Notes under the pieces: model-generated | The model's database searches: none | What the model was told of the DNA's origin: nothing | The model's input: the letters and a program-made list of their open reading frames with translations, nothing else | DNA from: an uncultured Lachnospiraceae bacterium | Lineage (GTDB): Bacteria; Bacillota; Clostridia; Lachnospirales; Lachnospiraceae | Direction: 5' to 3' | Length of the DNA stretch: 64,000 nt | Assembly (NCBI GenBank): GCA_947644545.1 | Contig: CANRZW010000013.1 | Span: forward strand, 1 to 64,000 | Shown: piece after piece, positions 44,868 through 51,879 of the stretch | Numbering within the stretch: position 1 is the first letter of the stretch | Layout: each line of letters begins with the position of its first letter | Program-made: the position numbers and the translations under genes

Positions 44868-45383
44868 ATGGTCAAAAGGGAGATTGCGTTTGATGGAGTT
44901 CGTTATGACTGTAAATCTCAGCGGCATGTATCAGAATATGAAAGGCGGTATAAGCTTTTTTTGCCTACAGAGAAGAAGGTGAAGATATCCGTTGTTCAGG
45001 GGAGGTCTTGTCTATTATGTGGGGAGAGAATGGCAGAGATCAGGGAGGGCGATACTTTTACAGAGTTGCTTTTATCCAGCGTGCCAGGGATTGACGGAAA
45101 ATCTGTAAGAATGTATTGCCATTGTCCACATTGTGGGCGTTGTGTGAGATATCTGTATGATTATATAAACAAATTGCCTGACGAAGAAATATGTGCTATA
45201 CTTCGAATATGGGAAACCATAGAGCCGGGCGGCTGCCCCCATTTCGGAGGGGCTAACCCTCCAGACGAAAGAAAGGAGGGCGATGCAATGTATGTTACAT
45301 ACTCTGATTTGATTCAGATTGGAATATTCATTTGCGCCCTTGTGGGATTATGCTATATAATCTTCAAGGGAAAACGAAAATAG
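44868..45383 (+). CDS. hypothetical Cys-rich protein, read-through into toxin cassette copy 2
   Basis: The frame is 171 codons. Residues 1-100 contain two Cys pairs typical of zinc binding (CLLCGERM and CHCPHCGRC). From about residue 103 (NKLPDEEICAI) the sequence is simply the toxin promoter and leader of cassette copy 2, and the last 31 codons are the toxin gene in the same frame. The original C-terminus was therefore replaced when the cassette arrived. Whether the fused protein is made is unknown. Confidence 0.55.
   Translation: MVKREIAFDGVRYDCKSQRHVSEYERRYKLFLPTEKKVKISVVQGRSCLLCGERMAEIREGDTFTELLLSSVPGIDGKSVRMYCHCPHCGRCVRYLYDYINKLPDEEICAILRIWETIEPGGCPHFGGANPPDERKEGDAMYVTYSDLIQIGIFICALVGLCYIIFKGKRK
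45174..45202 (+). promoter_or_regulatory. toxin promoter, copy 2
   Basis: TTGCCT, 17 bp, TATACT with TGC just before the -10 (extended -10). Confidence 0.7.
45257..45280 (+). promoter_or_regulatory. hairpin masking the toxin RBS, copy 2
   Basis: CCCTCC (45257-45262) pairs with the Shine-Dalgarno GGAGGG (45275-45280), seven bases before the toxin ATG. An upstream CCCCCATTTCGGAGGGG offers an alternative pairing, so the leader could switch between two folds. Confidence 0.65.
45288..45383 (+). CDS. holin-like type I toxin peptide, copy 2
   Basis: Encodes 31 residues: MYVTYSDLIQ, a hydrophobic helix (IFICALVGLCYIIF) and KGKRK. Differs from copy 1 by a few conservative changes. In-frame with the preceding Cys-rich reading frame, but it has its own promoter, RBS and ATG. 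Expected to insert in the membrane when translated. Confidence 0.78.
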   Translation: MYVTYSDLIQIGIFICALVGLCYIIFKGKRK

Positions 45384-45468
45384 CCGCCACTACTGCAATA
45401 GTGACGGCCTGATGTAAATTAGGTTTTTGCTTTTGAGGGTAGCCGCTTCTATGGCTTTCCCTTTTTCT
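45370..45468 (-). ncRNA. predicted antisense antitoxin RNA, copy 2
   Basis: From the minus promoter below, transcription would begin near 45468 and run left through the whole toxin 3' region. It would stop after the GCCGCCACTA/TAGTGACGGC hairpin (45383-45408), which on the minus strand is followed by TATTTTCGTTTT. The RNA of about 100 nt is complementary to the toxin mRNA 3' UTR and last codons, the overlap arrangement known for TxpA/RatA. Confidence 0.6.
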
Positions 45469-45474
45469 GTTTTT

Positions 45475-45503
45475 AATATAGCATATCTGGCAGCAGGATT
45501 CAA
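45475..45503 (-). promoter_or_regulatory. antitoxin promoter, copy 2
   Basis: On the minus strand: TTGAAT, 17 bp, TATATT, with TGC before the -10. Identical boxes and spacing are present in copy 3. Confidence 0.75.
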
Positions 45504-45744
45504 GAGCCAAACGCATGTTTGTTGTAATATGATTGCAAAAGCAGCATGCTGCCCTCTCATTCTCTTATCAAGTGATTCCACTTTTCAGAATACCTACAGA
45601 AACACGCCGCAATCCCATATTTCGCATTTTAACAGCATGGACGGTTTTTTTGTGCGCTTTACTGATTTTGCTATCCGCTGACATATTGACACCCTCTTTC
45701 TGTATATTCGTTCTAATGGGGCGTCTATTTCTGAAAATATAAAA

Positions 45745-45773
45745 ACAATAGTCTGTAAAGAAAAAATACTTGA
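45745..45773 (+). repeat. attL candidate
   Basis: Contains GTAAAGAAAAAATACTTGA (45755-45773), identical to 54637-54655. Including ten upstream bases the match is 26 of 29. Left element boundary. Confidence 0.75.
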
Positions 45774-45832
45774 TATAATATTTGCGGAAATGCAGTAAAT
45801 ATGCCGTTTTCAGAATTTTTAATCAAAGATTT

Positions 45833-45862
45833 GTGACAATGTTGTGACAAATTCAGAAGAAA
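45833..45862 (+). repeat. left arm-type integrase repeats
   Basis: GTGACAAT and GTGACAAATTC start 11 bp apart (45833, 45844), followed by AGAAGAAA. The same pair with the same 11-bp spacing is at 54509-54540. Likely integrase arm-binding sites. Confidence 0.6.
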
Positions 45863-45882
45863 ATAGGATTTTAGAGCAAAAG

Positions 45883-45922
45883 AAAAGCACTCAATACCTT
45901 AATCGGTATCGGGCGCTTTTTC
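45883..45922 (-). terminator. terminator of the repressor gene
   Basis: AAAGC...ATACC and GGTAT...GCTTTTT form a stem overlapping the repressor stop codon. On the minus strand it ends in TTTTCTTTT. Confidence 0.7.
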
Positions 45923-46582
45923 TTTTGCAATACGTTCTATTTCTTGGATAATGAATTTGAAATGTTGGTCGATTTTAAATTCTTCTATATCCAAGTCCCT
46001 GCCTGTTTCATGTATTTTTTTATCTAAAGCCTCATTATACGGATAATTATAAGATGTTAAATCCCCATCTTTTTGGATACATTCTGAAATTATTTTTTCG
46101 TGCCTTTCCCGTCTTATTTTAGTTAGACCTTGATATAAGGATACATTTTCCATATATTTATCAATATGAAAAAGGGCATTATCAAAATTTCCGTGTTTAA
46201 GAAATATATTATTTATGATATCTATATATCGTTTTGAGCGTGCCTTTTCATGTAAATAGTTTATGGCATTTTCTGAAAGACCAGTTTCTTTTGAAATATA
46301 ATGATTTTCAACACTTGTACAGTTGGAACGGCATAGTAAATAATCAATGGATACATGATAAATATCGGAAAGTTTAAAAAGATTTTCACAATCAATAGCT
46401 GGATAATACTTAATATCGTCTTTAGTATAGGTTCCGACTTCCCATTTTCTATATGTTTTTTCTGTTATATCCATTTTTTTCGCTATGTATTCTTGGGTAT
46501 ATCCGGCAGTTGTGCGTAAGGTTTTTAATCTATCCGCAATTTCTTTTTGCCTTTGAATCGGTAATCTATTACTGTTTTTCAT
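45899..46582 (-). CDS. XRE-family repressor of the element
   Basis: Encodes 227 residues. The N-terminal helix-turn-helix (LKTLRTTAGYTQEYIAKKMDI then TEKTYRKWEVG) is typical of phage CI-like repressors; the C-terminal part is helical and charged and has no visible peptidase motif of the LexA type. Divergent from the Cro-like gene over a shared 135-bp operator region. RBS AGGAGCATG on the minus strand. Confidence 0.8.
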   Translation of the reverse strand: MKNSNRLPIQRQKEIADRLKTLRTTAGYTQEYIAKKMDITEKTYRKWEVGTYTKDDIKYYPAIDCENLFKLSDIYHVSIDYLLCRSNCTSVENHYISKETGLSENAINYLHEKARSKRYIDIINNIFLKHGNFDNALFHIDKYMENVSLYQGLTKIRRERHEKIISECIQKDGDLTSYNYPYNEALDKKIHETGRDLDIEEFKIDQHFKFIIQEIERIAKEKAPDTD

Positions 46583-46622
46583 GGTAACATGCTCCTGAAT
46601 AAGTCTTTTATAGGGAATTTAC

Positions 46623-46683
46623 TACTTGAATCTTATCATTTATAATTGAAAATGTAAAGAATAATTATTGTTTACTTGAAACA
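46623..46683. promoter_or_regulatory. operator region between repressor and Cro-like gene
   Basis: TACTTGAA occurs at 46623-46630 and 46673-46680, exactly 50 bp apart. The second lies inside the palindrome TGTTTACTTGAAACA (46669-46683). AT-rich promoter-like DNA lies between. Good candidate repressor sites controlling both directions. Confidence 0.5.
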
Positions 46684-46717
46684 TGGAAAATACTTCTGAT
46701 TAACGGGAGGAATAAAG

Positions 46718-46909
46718 TTGGCAAATTTAGAAATCAGAGAAGAAATCAGGAAAAGCAGATTGTATCACTATGAAATTGCAGATGCACTTGGAGTATCAGA
46801 ATCAGCTTTCAGTAAGTGGCTTCGGTCTGAAATGGATGCAGAGAGAAAAGAAAAGGTTATGCGAGCAATTGACAGTATAAAAGAGGTGCAAGCGAATTTG
46901 GAGAAATAA
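46718..46909 (+). CDS. Cro-like small DNA-binding protein
   Basis: Encodes 63 residues with a helix-turn-helix (LYHYEIADALGVSESAFSKWL). Starts with TTG after GGGAGGAATAAAG. It is the first rightward gene of the element and is placed like Cro opposite the repressor. Confidence 0.75.
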   Translation: MANLEIREEIRKSRLYHYEIADALGVSESAFSKWLRSEMDAERKEKVMRAIDSIKEVQANLEK

Positions 46910-47061
46910 AATCCAATAATAACGCAGTAAAAATGCAGTATTTTTTGATAGTTTTTGGAAATTTTTTTGACACTTTTTTGATATGTTAATTTTTCCAAAA
47001 TTCGTTTATCGTATATGTAGACGGGGCGCAACGTTAAAACATAAAGAAAGGACAAAGTTAT

Positions 47062-47260
47062 TTGAACAAATCAAAAAACAGGAATTTTAAAGGCGAGCTG
47101 CTTACATATCAGCAGACGGCAGAAAAAAAGTAATATAGGCATAAATACAGTTATGAAATTGGCAAGAGAATCAGGTGCACTTATAAAGATAGGTCGTATT
47201 GCAAGGGTTGACTGGAATGTATTTTATAACTATATTACGTCAGTCTACCAAGCAAATTAA
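47062..47260 (+). pseudogene. excisionase-like gene with a frameshift
   Basis: The first frame (TTG start after AAAGGAC) reads LTYQQTAEKK then stops. Shifting one base at a run of seven A (47123-47129) gives SNIGINTVMKLARESGALIK, then IGRIARVDWNVFYNYI, a typical MerR-like excisionase helix-turn-helix with a wing. One A too many breaks the gene. It could be a true mutation, polymerase slippage on A7 giving some product, or a sequencing error. Confidence 0.6.
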
Positions 47261-47380
47261 TACGGTTGCATAAAAATACCCTCTAAAGCGGTGCAACGCT
47301 AAAGAGGGCAGAGCATCTTGGCCGGCGCCATGTTTTGGCACAACATGATTATACCGCATCCGGCGGAAAGGAACAAGATA

Positions 47381-47749
47381 ATGTCAGAAAAAATTTCAAA
47401 ACAGAATAATAATAGTTTGTCTGAAAAGAGCTGTTTTCCAATTATGGATATACTGCCAGTCGGAAAGGAAAATGCCATATCAACCGCTGATTTGGTAAAA
47501 ATAACCGGGTGTACTTCGCCGAGGGATTTGCAGGAGCGGATTGCATTGGAGCGCAATGCCGGAGCGGTTATATGCAGCGGTGCTGGAAGCGGATACTGGA
47601 GGGCTAAGAACAGGAAGGAGCTTTTAGAATTTGTCCATTGCATGGACGCAAGGGCGAAAAATACACTTGCGGCAACAAGAAGCGCAAAAAGAGCCTTGCA
47701 GATTGCAGAGGGGCAATTTGAAATGGGGGATTGCGGATATGGCGAATAG
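47381..47749 (+). CDS. element-encoded DNA-binding-like protein, 122 aa
   Basis: Not a family I can name. The middle (ISTADLVKITGCTSPRDLQERIALERNAG) looks like a winged-helix or HTH, and the family is common just before replication genes in Clostridial prophages. Start 47381 after GGCGGAAAGGAAC; a longer frame starts in the hairpin-rich leader at 47318. Two hairpins lie upstream (CCCTCTAAAGCG/CGCTAAAGAGGG near 47280). Confidence 0.55.
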   Translation: MSEKISKQNNNSLSEKSCFPIMDILPVGKENAISTADLVKITGCTSPRDLQERIALERNAGAVICSGAGSGYWRAKNRKELLEFVHCMDARAKNTLAATRSAKRALQIAEGQFEMGDCGYGE

Positions 47750-48470
47750 AAGAATGTTTTCACTGGATGTAGTGGACACAGATATTTTTCTTGATATGCC
47801 GACATCCACACAATGCTTGTATTTCCAGTTGGGAATGAGAGCGGATGATGATGGTTTTGTTTCATCTCCCAAACGAATAACTACTATGGTTGGATGCAAT
47901 GCAGATGATTTGAAGCTGTTGATTGCCAAAGGCTTTATTATTGCATTGGAGGACGGAATTATTGTTATCCGTCACTGGAAACAGAATAATTATATTCAGA
48001 ATGACAGGCGCAAAGATACGATTTACCAAAGCCAACTGGAAGCATTGACCGTCAACAATGGCATTTATGAAATGGATACAAAATGTATACATACCGTATC
48101 CGAAGCGGATACACAGGATAGTATAGATAAGAACAGTAAAGATAAGGGTAGTAAAGGAAAGGATAGTATAAAGCCGCCAAAACGATCAACAACCTATTTT
48201 CCAAATGATGAATCGTTGAATCAGGCATTTTTAGATTATTTGGAAATGCGGAAACAGATTAAAAAGCCAATGACGGATAGGGCGGTTGAATTGGCAATAA
48301 AGAAATTGGAAGAATTATCAGCATTACCATTCTCTAACAGTATGGATAATGACTTGGCAATTCGGATTCTTAATCAGTCAGTTATGAACAGTTGGCAGGG
48401 GTTGTTCCCACTAAAGGAGCAGAAAACAAGCAGTACACCGCAAGGCGGTGTGGATTGGAGTAAGGTATGA
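47739..48470 (+). CDS. replisome organizer-like protein
   Basis: Encodes 243 residues. The N-terminal part (RRMFSLDVVDTDIFLDMPTSTQCLYFQLGMRADDDGFV) is the signature of phage replisome organizer N-terminal domains. A charged linker of K/D/S repeats (about 125-145) and a C-terminal helical part follow. It likely binds the element origin and recruits the helicase loader encoded next. The start overlaps the previous gene by 11 bp. Confidence 0.78.
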   Translation: MANRRMFSLDVVDTDIFLDMPTSTQCLYFQLGMRADDDGFVSSPKRITTMVGCNADDLKLLIAKGFIIALEDGIIVIRHWKQNNYIQNDRRKDTIYQSQLEALTVNNGIYEMDTKCIHTVSEADTQDSIDKNSKDKGSKGKDSIKPPKRSTTYFPNDESLNQAFLDYLEMRKQIKKPMTDRAVELAIKKLEELSALPFSNSMDNDLAIRILNQSVMNSWQGLFPLKEQKTSSTPQGGVDWSKV

Positions 48471-48994
48471 CGAGAGAAGAAGCGAAAAAAATAGTAATGG
48501 TGATTGCATCCACATATCCAAACTGGCATCCGTTAGATATGAGTTTTACTGTTGATGCATGGGCGTCAATGTTGGAAAGTTTTACATATCAGGAAATCAG
48601 CGCGGCATTGAAAGCATTTATTGTGTCTGATACAAGCGGATTTGCGCCGGCTCCCGGACAGGTTATAGGATTATTGGATAGAGCCATAAACAGCCATGAA
48701 TTAAACGAAATGGAAGCGTGGTTACTTGTCAGTAAAGCATTATGCAATGGTTATTATGGAGCGGATCAGGAATTTGAGAAATTGCCGCCTATCGTACAAA
48801 AAGCAGTAGGTTCGCCCTCACAGCTTCGGAACTGGTCGCAGACGGACAGTGAGAGCGTGGAAAATGTGATTCAGTCAAACTTTATGCGGACATACAGACA
48901 GGAGCTTGCAAAAAATAGGGAAATGCGGAAGATACCACAAGATACACGTTTCACACTGGAACAATCCAAGAATATGTTGATTGAGGATAAATAA
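48467..48994 (+). CDS. replicative helicase loader/inhibitor-like protein
   Basis: Encodes 175 residues resembling the G40P/G39P loader-inhibitor family (TREEAKKIVMVIASTYPNW, then ALKAFIVSDTSGFAPAPGQVI). Its ATG overlaps the replisome organizer stop. Together they form a small replication module. Confidence 0.75.
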   Translation: MTREEAKKIVMVIASTYPNWHPLDMSFTVDAWASMLESFTYQEISAALKAFIVSDTSGFAPAPGQVIGLLDRAINSHELNEMEAWLLVSKALCNGYYGADQEFEKLPPIVQKAVGSPSQLRNWSQTDSESVENVIQSNFMRTYRQELAKNREMRKIPQDTRFTLEQSKNMLIEDK

Positions 48995-49008
48995 AAGAGC
49001 CTGCCTAA

Positions 49009-49052
49009 GCAAGCCCCCGAACCTGATTAAATTATAAAAGGAGTGGCTTGCT
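49009..49052 (+). promoter_or_regulatory. inverted repeat spanning the leader and start of the next gene
   Basis: AGCAAGCC (about 49013-49020) is complementary to GGCTTGCT, which lies between the RBS AAAAGGAG and the ATG at 49053. Pairing would loop out the RBS and partly mask the start. Confidence 0.4.
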
Positions 49053-49478
49053 ATGTCAAAGGGTAATTTAAGCAGGACGGAAAATCAGGGAGCACCCCGG
49101 CTTAGTTTTGAAGCGTACAACATAAGCCGGGAAAGGTATATAGAATTGCGTGACGGTTGTGCGGCGGGGAAATATAGCCGTGAAACACTCCGGGAGGCTT
49201 GCAGAGGGCTTGAATTTATAGAGCCGTGGATTATCCTGTCTGTCACAAAAGGTAAGTCCTATGACCTTATAGAGTTTGATTATAAGCTGGGGCGCATCCC
49301 GGTCGGGCGAAGTGATTTTTATGGTTGTCGCAGGAAATTCTATCATAATTTGGATTGTTTATTGAGGATAGAGCGAGAAAAGGTGTCAGTGAAAGAAGGG
49401 GCAAGGGATGAACAGCAGACTAAAGGGAGCCGGAGGGGAACGGGAACTATCCTGCATTCTCCGGGAGTATGGATATAA
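49053..49478 (+). CDS. phage-like hypothetical protein, 141 aa
   Basis: Encodes a protein whose first 100 residues (RERYIELRDGCAAGKYSRETL, then GRIPVGRSDFYGCRRKFYHNL) resemble a conserved small prophage protein of unknown role. The last 25 residues overlap the next gene in another frame. RBS AAAAGGAGTGG. Confidence 0.6.
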   Translation: MSKGNLSRTENQGAPRLSFEAYNISRERYIELRDGCAAGKYSRETLREACRGLEFIEPWIILSVTKGKSYDLIEFDYKLGRIPVGRSDFYGCRRKFYHNLDCLLRIEREKVSVKEGARDEQQTKGSRRGTGTILHSPGVWI

Positions 49479-49728
49479 TTGCCGCAGAGGGCAGCAGTAT
49501 TGTGGTGCAAACGGTGACGCTGATGTGATCGGACTTCCGGGCGTACATATCGAATGTAAAAGAGTGGAACGTCTGAACCTATCCGAAGCTATGAAACAGG
49601 CTGTAAGGGATGCCGGAGCCGTAGAGGTTCCGGCGGTATTCCACAGGAAGAACCGGGAGAGGTGGCTTGTCACAATGCGGTTGGACGATTGGATTAAGAT
49701 GTATGCAGAAAGCAGGAGGGAACATTGA
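49408..49728 (+). CDS. Hjc-like Holliday junction resolvase (PD-(D/E)XK nuclease)
   Basis: Encodes 106 residues. KGAGGERELSCILREYGY supplies the N-terminal Glu (E11); GDADVIGLPGVHIECKRVE gives the D...ExK active site (about D39, E49, K51). Similar to archaeal/phage Hjc-type resolvases. It overlaps the preceding gene by 71 bp and its stop overlaps the next ATG. Confidence 0.72.
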   Translation: MNSRLKGAGGERELSCILREYGYNCRRGQQYCGANGDADVIGLPGVHIECKRVERLNLSEAMKQAVRDAGAVEVPAVFHRKNRERWLVTMRLDDWIKMYAESRREH

Positions 49729-49838
49729 TGGATAAGGCAGATGAAAAAGTAATGGTATCAATCAGAAGACGGGAGCCGCTTTGCGAGCTGTTTATAAAAA
49801 TTTGTGGTAAGGTTGCGGCGGCGTATAGTGGAAAATAG
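49728..49838 (+). CDS. small hypothetical protein, 36 aa
   Basis: ATG overlaps the resolvase stop (TGATG); the RBS AGGAGGG is inside the previous gene. Encodes MDKADEKVMVSIRRREPLCE followed by a hydrophobic-basic tail. Unknown function. Confidence 0.45.
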   Translation: MDKADEKVMVSIRRREPLCELFIKICGKVAAAYSGK

Positions 49839-50016
49839 TGGCATTATGTACACGATAATATATAGGCACATGGCAGCAGTTTTCGGACATTTCGGACACC
49901 CTAAAAAGAATGAGTACTATATGCGGAAACAAAAGTATAGGGGGAGTAGTACACAAGAAATGCTGACTTTATAAACAGTGCGTAAGGTTTTTATTAACAA
50001 AAAAGGCGGTGGTAAT

Positions 50017-50301
50017 ATGCAATTTCAGACATTAAAAGCAGTAAAAAACTCCGATTCACAGTTTTATGTGGCGATAGCCAGTATTGGTATTAATAGCGAG
50101 GGGAAGTATGAAGGGATTCTGATAATCGCTGATAAGAAGAAACCCAAAAGCAAATATGAAGCCAGTGATATCCATATTGTGGGGAGAAATAAAGAGACTA
50201 TCTATCGGCAAATCAGGGAGTTTGCCGGGTTATATCCTCCGATAAAGAAAGATGTGATTATTCTGGATACAGAGGAAATGAGGAAACTATATGAAAAATG
50301 A
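50017..50301 (+). CDS. hypothetical protein, 94 aa
   Basis: Start chosen at 50017 after AAAAGGCGGTGG; an in-frame start at 49978 lacks an RBS. Alternating beta strands (QFYVAIASIGI, YEGILIIADKK) suggest a small alpha/beta protein. Unknown; typical of accessory element genes. Confidence 0.55.
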   Translation: MQFQTLKAVKNSDSQFYVAIASIGINSEGKYEGILIIADKKKPKSKYEASDIHIVGRNKETIYRQIREFAGLYPPIKKDVIILDTEEMRKLYEK

Positions 50302-50566
50302 TTATATGCAGCGGTATCAGTTTTCACAGATGCAGAAATCAGTGCAGGACAGAAACGGCAAGAAAATCAAATTACGGTGGAATAATCCGACGGAGGTAAG
50401 GCGGTCACTTGCAAAGATAAATAATATGGTGGCGAACTGTGAGCTTCCGGCAAAGGAGGCAAATGCGATCTTTTATTCTGCTAATCTGGTGCTGAAAGCG
50501 TTGGAAATGGAAGCGGCGGTCCAAAAGGGAGTAGAGGGCAGTAGAACAGAACCTAATAAAACCTAA
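50291..50566 (+). CDS. hypothetical protein, 91 aa
   Basis: Overlaps the previous gene by 11 bp. Helical and basic, with RRSLAKINNMVANCELPAKE and NAIFYSANLVLKALE, a pattern common in short proteins of Firmicutes prophages. No known function. Confidence 0.55.
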   Translation: MKNDYMQRYQFSQMQKSVQDRNGKKIKLRWNNPTEVRRSLAKINNMVANCELPAKEANAIFYSANLVLKALEMEAAVQKGVEGSRTEPNKT

Positions 50567-50601
50567 CATCTTGGCGGCACGGATAAAGATAAATCACAAA
50601 A

Positions 50602-50682
50602 CAGCTTTCAGAGGAACGGAGGGAGCAGAGAGAGGAAATCACGCGCCAGAACTTTAAGAAAGACGCTTATAACCGTCTGTAA
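50602..50682 (+). pseudogene. C-terminal fragment, possibly of a mobilisation or replication gene
   Basis: A stop-free frame reading QLSEERREQREEITRQNFKK and ending DAYNRL has no start or RBS. The charged helical tail resembles ends of plasmid or element mobilisation proteins, but it is too short to assign. Confidence 0.3.
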
Positions 50683-50775
50683 ATGGGCAAATCGGGCTTA
50701 AAATAATGTGCGGGTAGAAATATAAGGGTAAGAGGGATAAAGGACGAAAATAGGCTTTAAAACTTAATATAGGAA

Positions 50776-50804
50776 TTGCCTGAAAAGAAGATGCGTGCTA
50801 TACT
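50776..50804 (+). promoter_or_regulatory. toxin promoter, copy 3
   Basis: TTGCCT, 17 bp, TATACT with TGC before the -10. Confidence 0.7.
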
Positions 50805-50890
50805 CCATTCATGGGAAACCATAGAGCCGGGCGGCTACCCTCCATTTCGGAGGGGCTAACCCTCCAGACGAAAGAAAGGAGGGCGATGCA

Positions 50891-50986
50891 ATGTATGTTA
50901 CATACTCTGATTTGATTCAGATTGGAATATTCATTGTTGCCCTTATTGGACTGTGTAACACAGTTTTTAAGGGAAAACGAAAATAG
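50891..50986 (+). CDS. holin-like type I toxin peptide, copy 3
   Basis: Encodes 31 residues: MYVTYSDLIQ, a hydrophobic helix (IFIVALIGLCNTVF) and KGKRK. The leader holds two hairpins (CCCTCC-ATTTC-GGAGGG, then CCCTCC...GGAGGG covering the RBS). The toxin has a polar Asn in the helix where copies 1 and 2 have Tyr. Confidence 0.78.
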   Translation: MYVTYSDLIQIGIFIVALIGLCNTVFKGKRK

Positions 50987-51080
50987 CCGCCACTACTGCC
51001 AATAGTGACGGCTGATGCTGTAAAGCATTGACTTAGTTATTGTTCGGAGGGTAGCCGCTTCTATGGCTTTCCCTTTTTAT
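50975..51080 (-). ncRNA. predicted antisense antitoxin RNA, copy 3
   Basis: Starts near 51080 from the minus promoter and ends after the GCCGCCACTA/TAGTGACGGC hairpin (50986-51012), followed on the minus strand by TATTTTCGTTTT. Complementary to the toxin 3' end and 3' UTR. Confidence 0.6.
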
Positions 51081-51086
51081 GTTTAT

Positions 51087-51115
51087 AATATAGCATATCC
51101 GGCAGCAGGATTCAA
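51087..51115 (-). promoter_or_regulatory. antitoxin promoter, copy 3
   Basis: On the minus strand: TTGAAT, 17 bp, TATATT, with TGC before the -10; same as copy 2. Confidence 0.75.
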
Positions 51116-51561
51116 GAACCAAACACATGTTTGCTGTAATATGATTGCAAAAGTAGCCTGCTGCCCTCTCATTCTCTTATCAGGTGATTCCACTTTTCAG
51201 AATACCCACAGAAACACGCAACAAGCCCATATTTCGCATTTTAAAGGCATGGACGGTATTTTATCATGCAATACAGTACAAGCCCGATATGGGACAGATA
51301 GAGCCTTTACAAAGGGATTCGACAGTAGGGCAGTTTATTCCTCATGTATGAAGAATTGGGCTGAAAATTCAGTGGTACTTCTGCCCCATAATTACCAGCT
51401 CCCCCACTTGTGCCAGCTTGTCGGCATGATTTGTATTCCAGTACGAGCCGGACGCAAGATTGCGTTTTGTGGAATATCCCTTGTGTGGTTACTGCTGATA
51501 GTTTCATAGTAACTACACACGCACATTTCCGTTACCTGATAAGCCGGAGCATGGGCGGCGG
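51116..51561. other. non-coding stretch after toxin cassette 3
   Basis: The first 140 bp are shared with cassette copy 2 and non-coding in both. The rest has open frames without RBS or codon pattern. Nothing else was recognised. Confidence 0.4.
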
Positions 51562-51786
51562 TCATGCCTGCTTTTGGTTGTCACGTTCCATAGTTTCATC
51601 AATAGCCCGGACAACGAAGGAGTTCATGCTTTCCCCCATAGTGGCGGCGTGTGCCTGAACTTTTGCTTTATCGCCTTTGGGAACTCTGATTCGGATATCC
51701 TCAACGGATTCTTTCAGATATTTTTCATTGGCTTTTTTCCTGGCTTCCGTGTAACCAGTGTATGTGCTTTTCTTTTCATCTGACAT
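51562..51786 (-). CDS. Arc-type ribbon-helix-helix protein
   Basis: Encodes 74 residues. A Lys/Glu-rich N-terminus is followed by the RHH core: EDIRIRVPKGDKAKVQAHAA, then TMGESMNSFVVRAIDETMER. Start 51786 after GAAAGAGGGTG on the minus strand. It faces away from the rightward int-containing operon across a CATG-rich control region and probably represses both. Confidence 0.75.
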   Translation of the reverse strand: MSDEKKSTYTGYTEARKKANEKYLKESVEDIRIRVPKGDKAKVQAHAATMGESMNSFVVRAIDETMERDNQKQA

Positions 51787-51879
51787 AAGAAGCACCCTCT
51801 TTCTATTATGTGTTTCAGTGGGAGGCAAAATATAGATGCACCTTCTCAACTGTACAATGATATTATATCATAAGTAAAT

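Larger units (their letters stand above)
45172..45645 (+). repeat. dispersed type I TA cassette, copy 2
   Basis: About 475 bp, strongly similar to 50774-51257. It begins at AATTGCCTG and ends around GCATGGACGGT. It contains toxin promoter, leader, toxin, hairpin, mRNA terminator, antisense promoter and about 150 bp of further conserved non-coding sequence. Confidence 0.85.
50774..51257 (+). repeat. dispersed type I TA cassette, copy 3 (inside the element)
   Basis: Strongly similar to 45172-45645 over its whole length, including conserved non-coding sequence past the antisense promoter. Upstream flanks of the three copies are unrelated, so the cassette itself moved or was duplicated. Confidence 0.85.

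Noticed and set aside
45427..45681. 84-codon frame, with an analogous 148-codon frame at 51063-51509, in the 3' part of toxin cassettes 2 and 3
   Set aside because: Similarity between copies is at DNA level and includes non-coding promoter and terminator parts; there is no RBS and the frames end differently.
47118..47130. Classic -1 ribosomal frameshift site (A AAA AAG) in the excisionase-like gene
   Set aside because: A -1 shift reaches a stop after two codons; the downstream domain needs the other frame, so standard -1 slippage does not rescue it.
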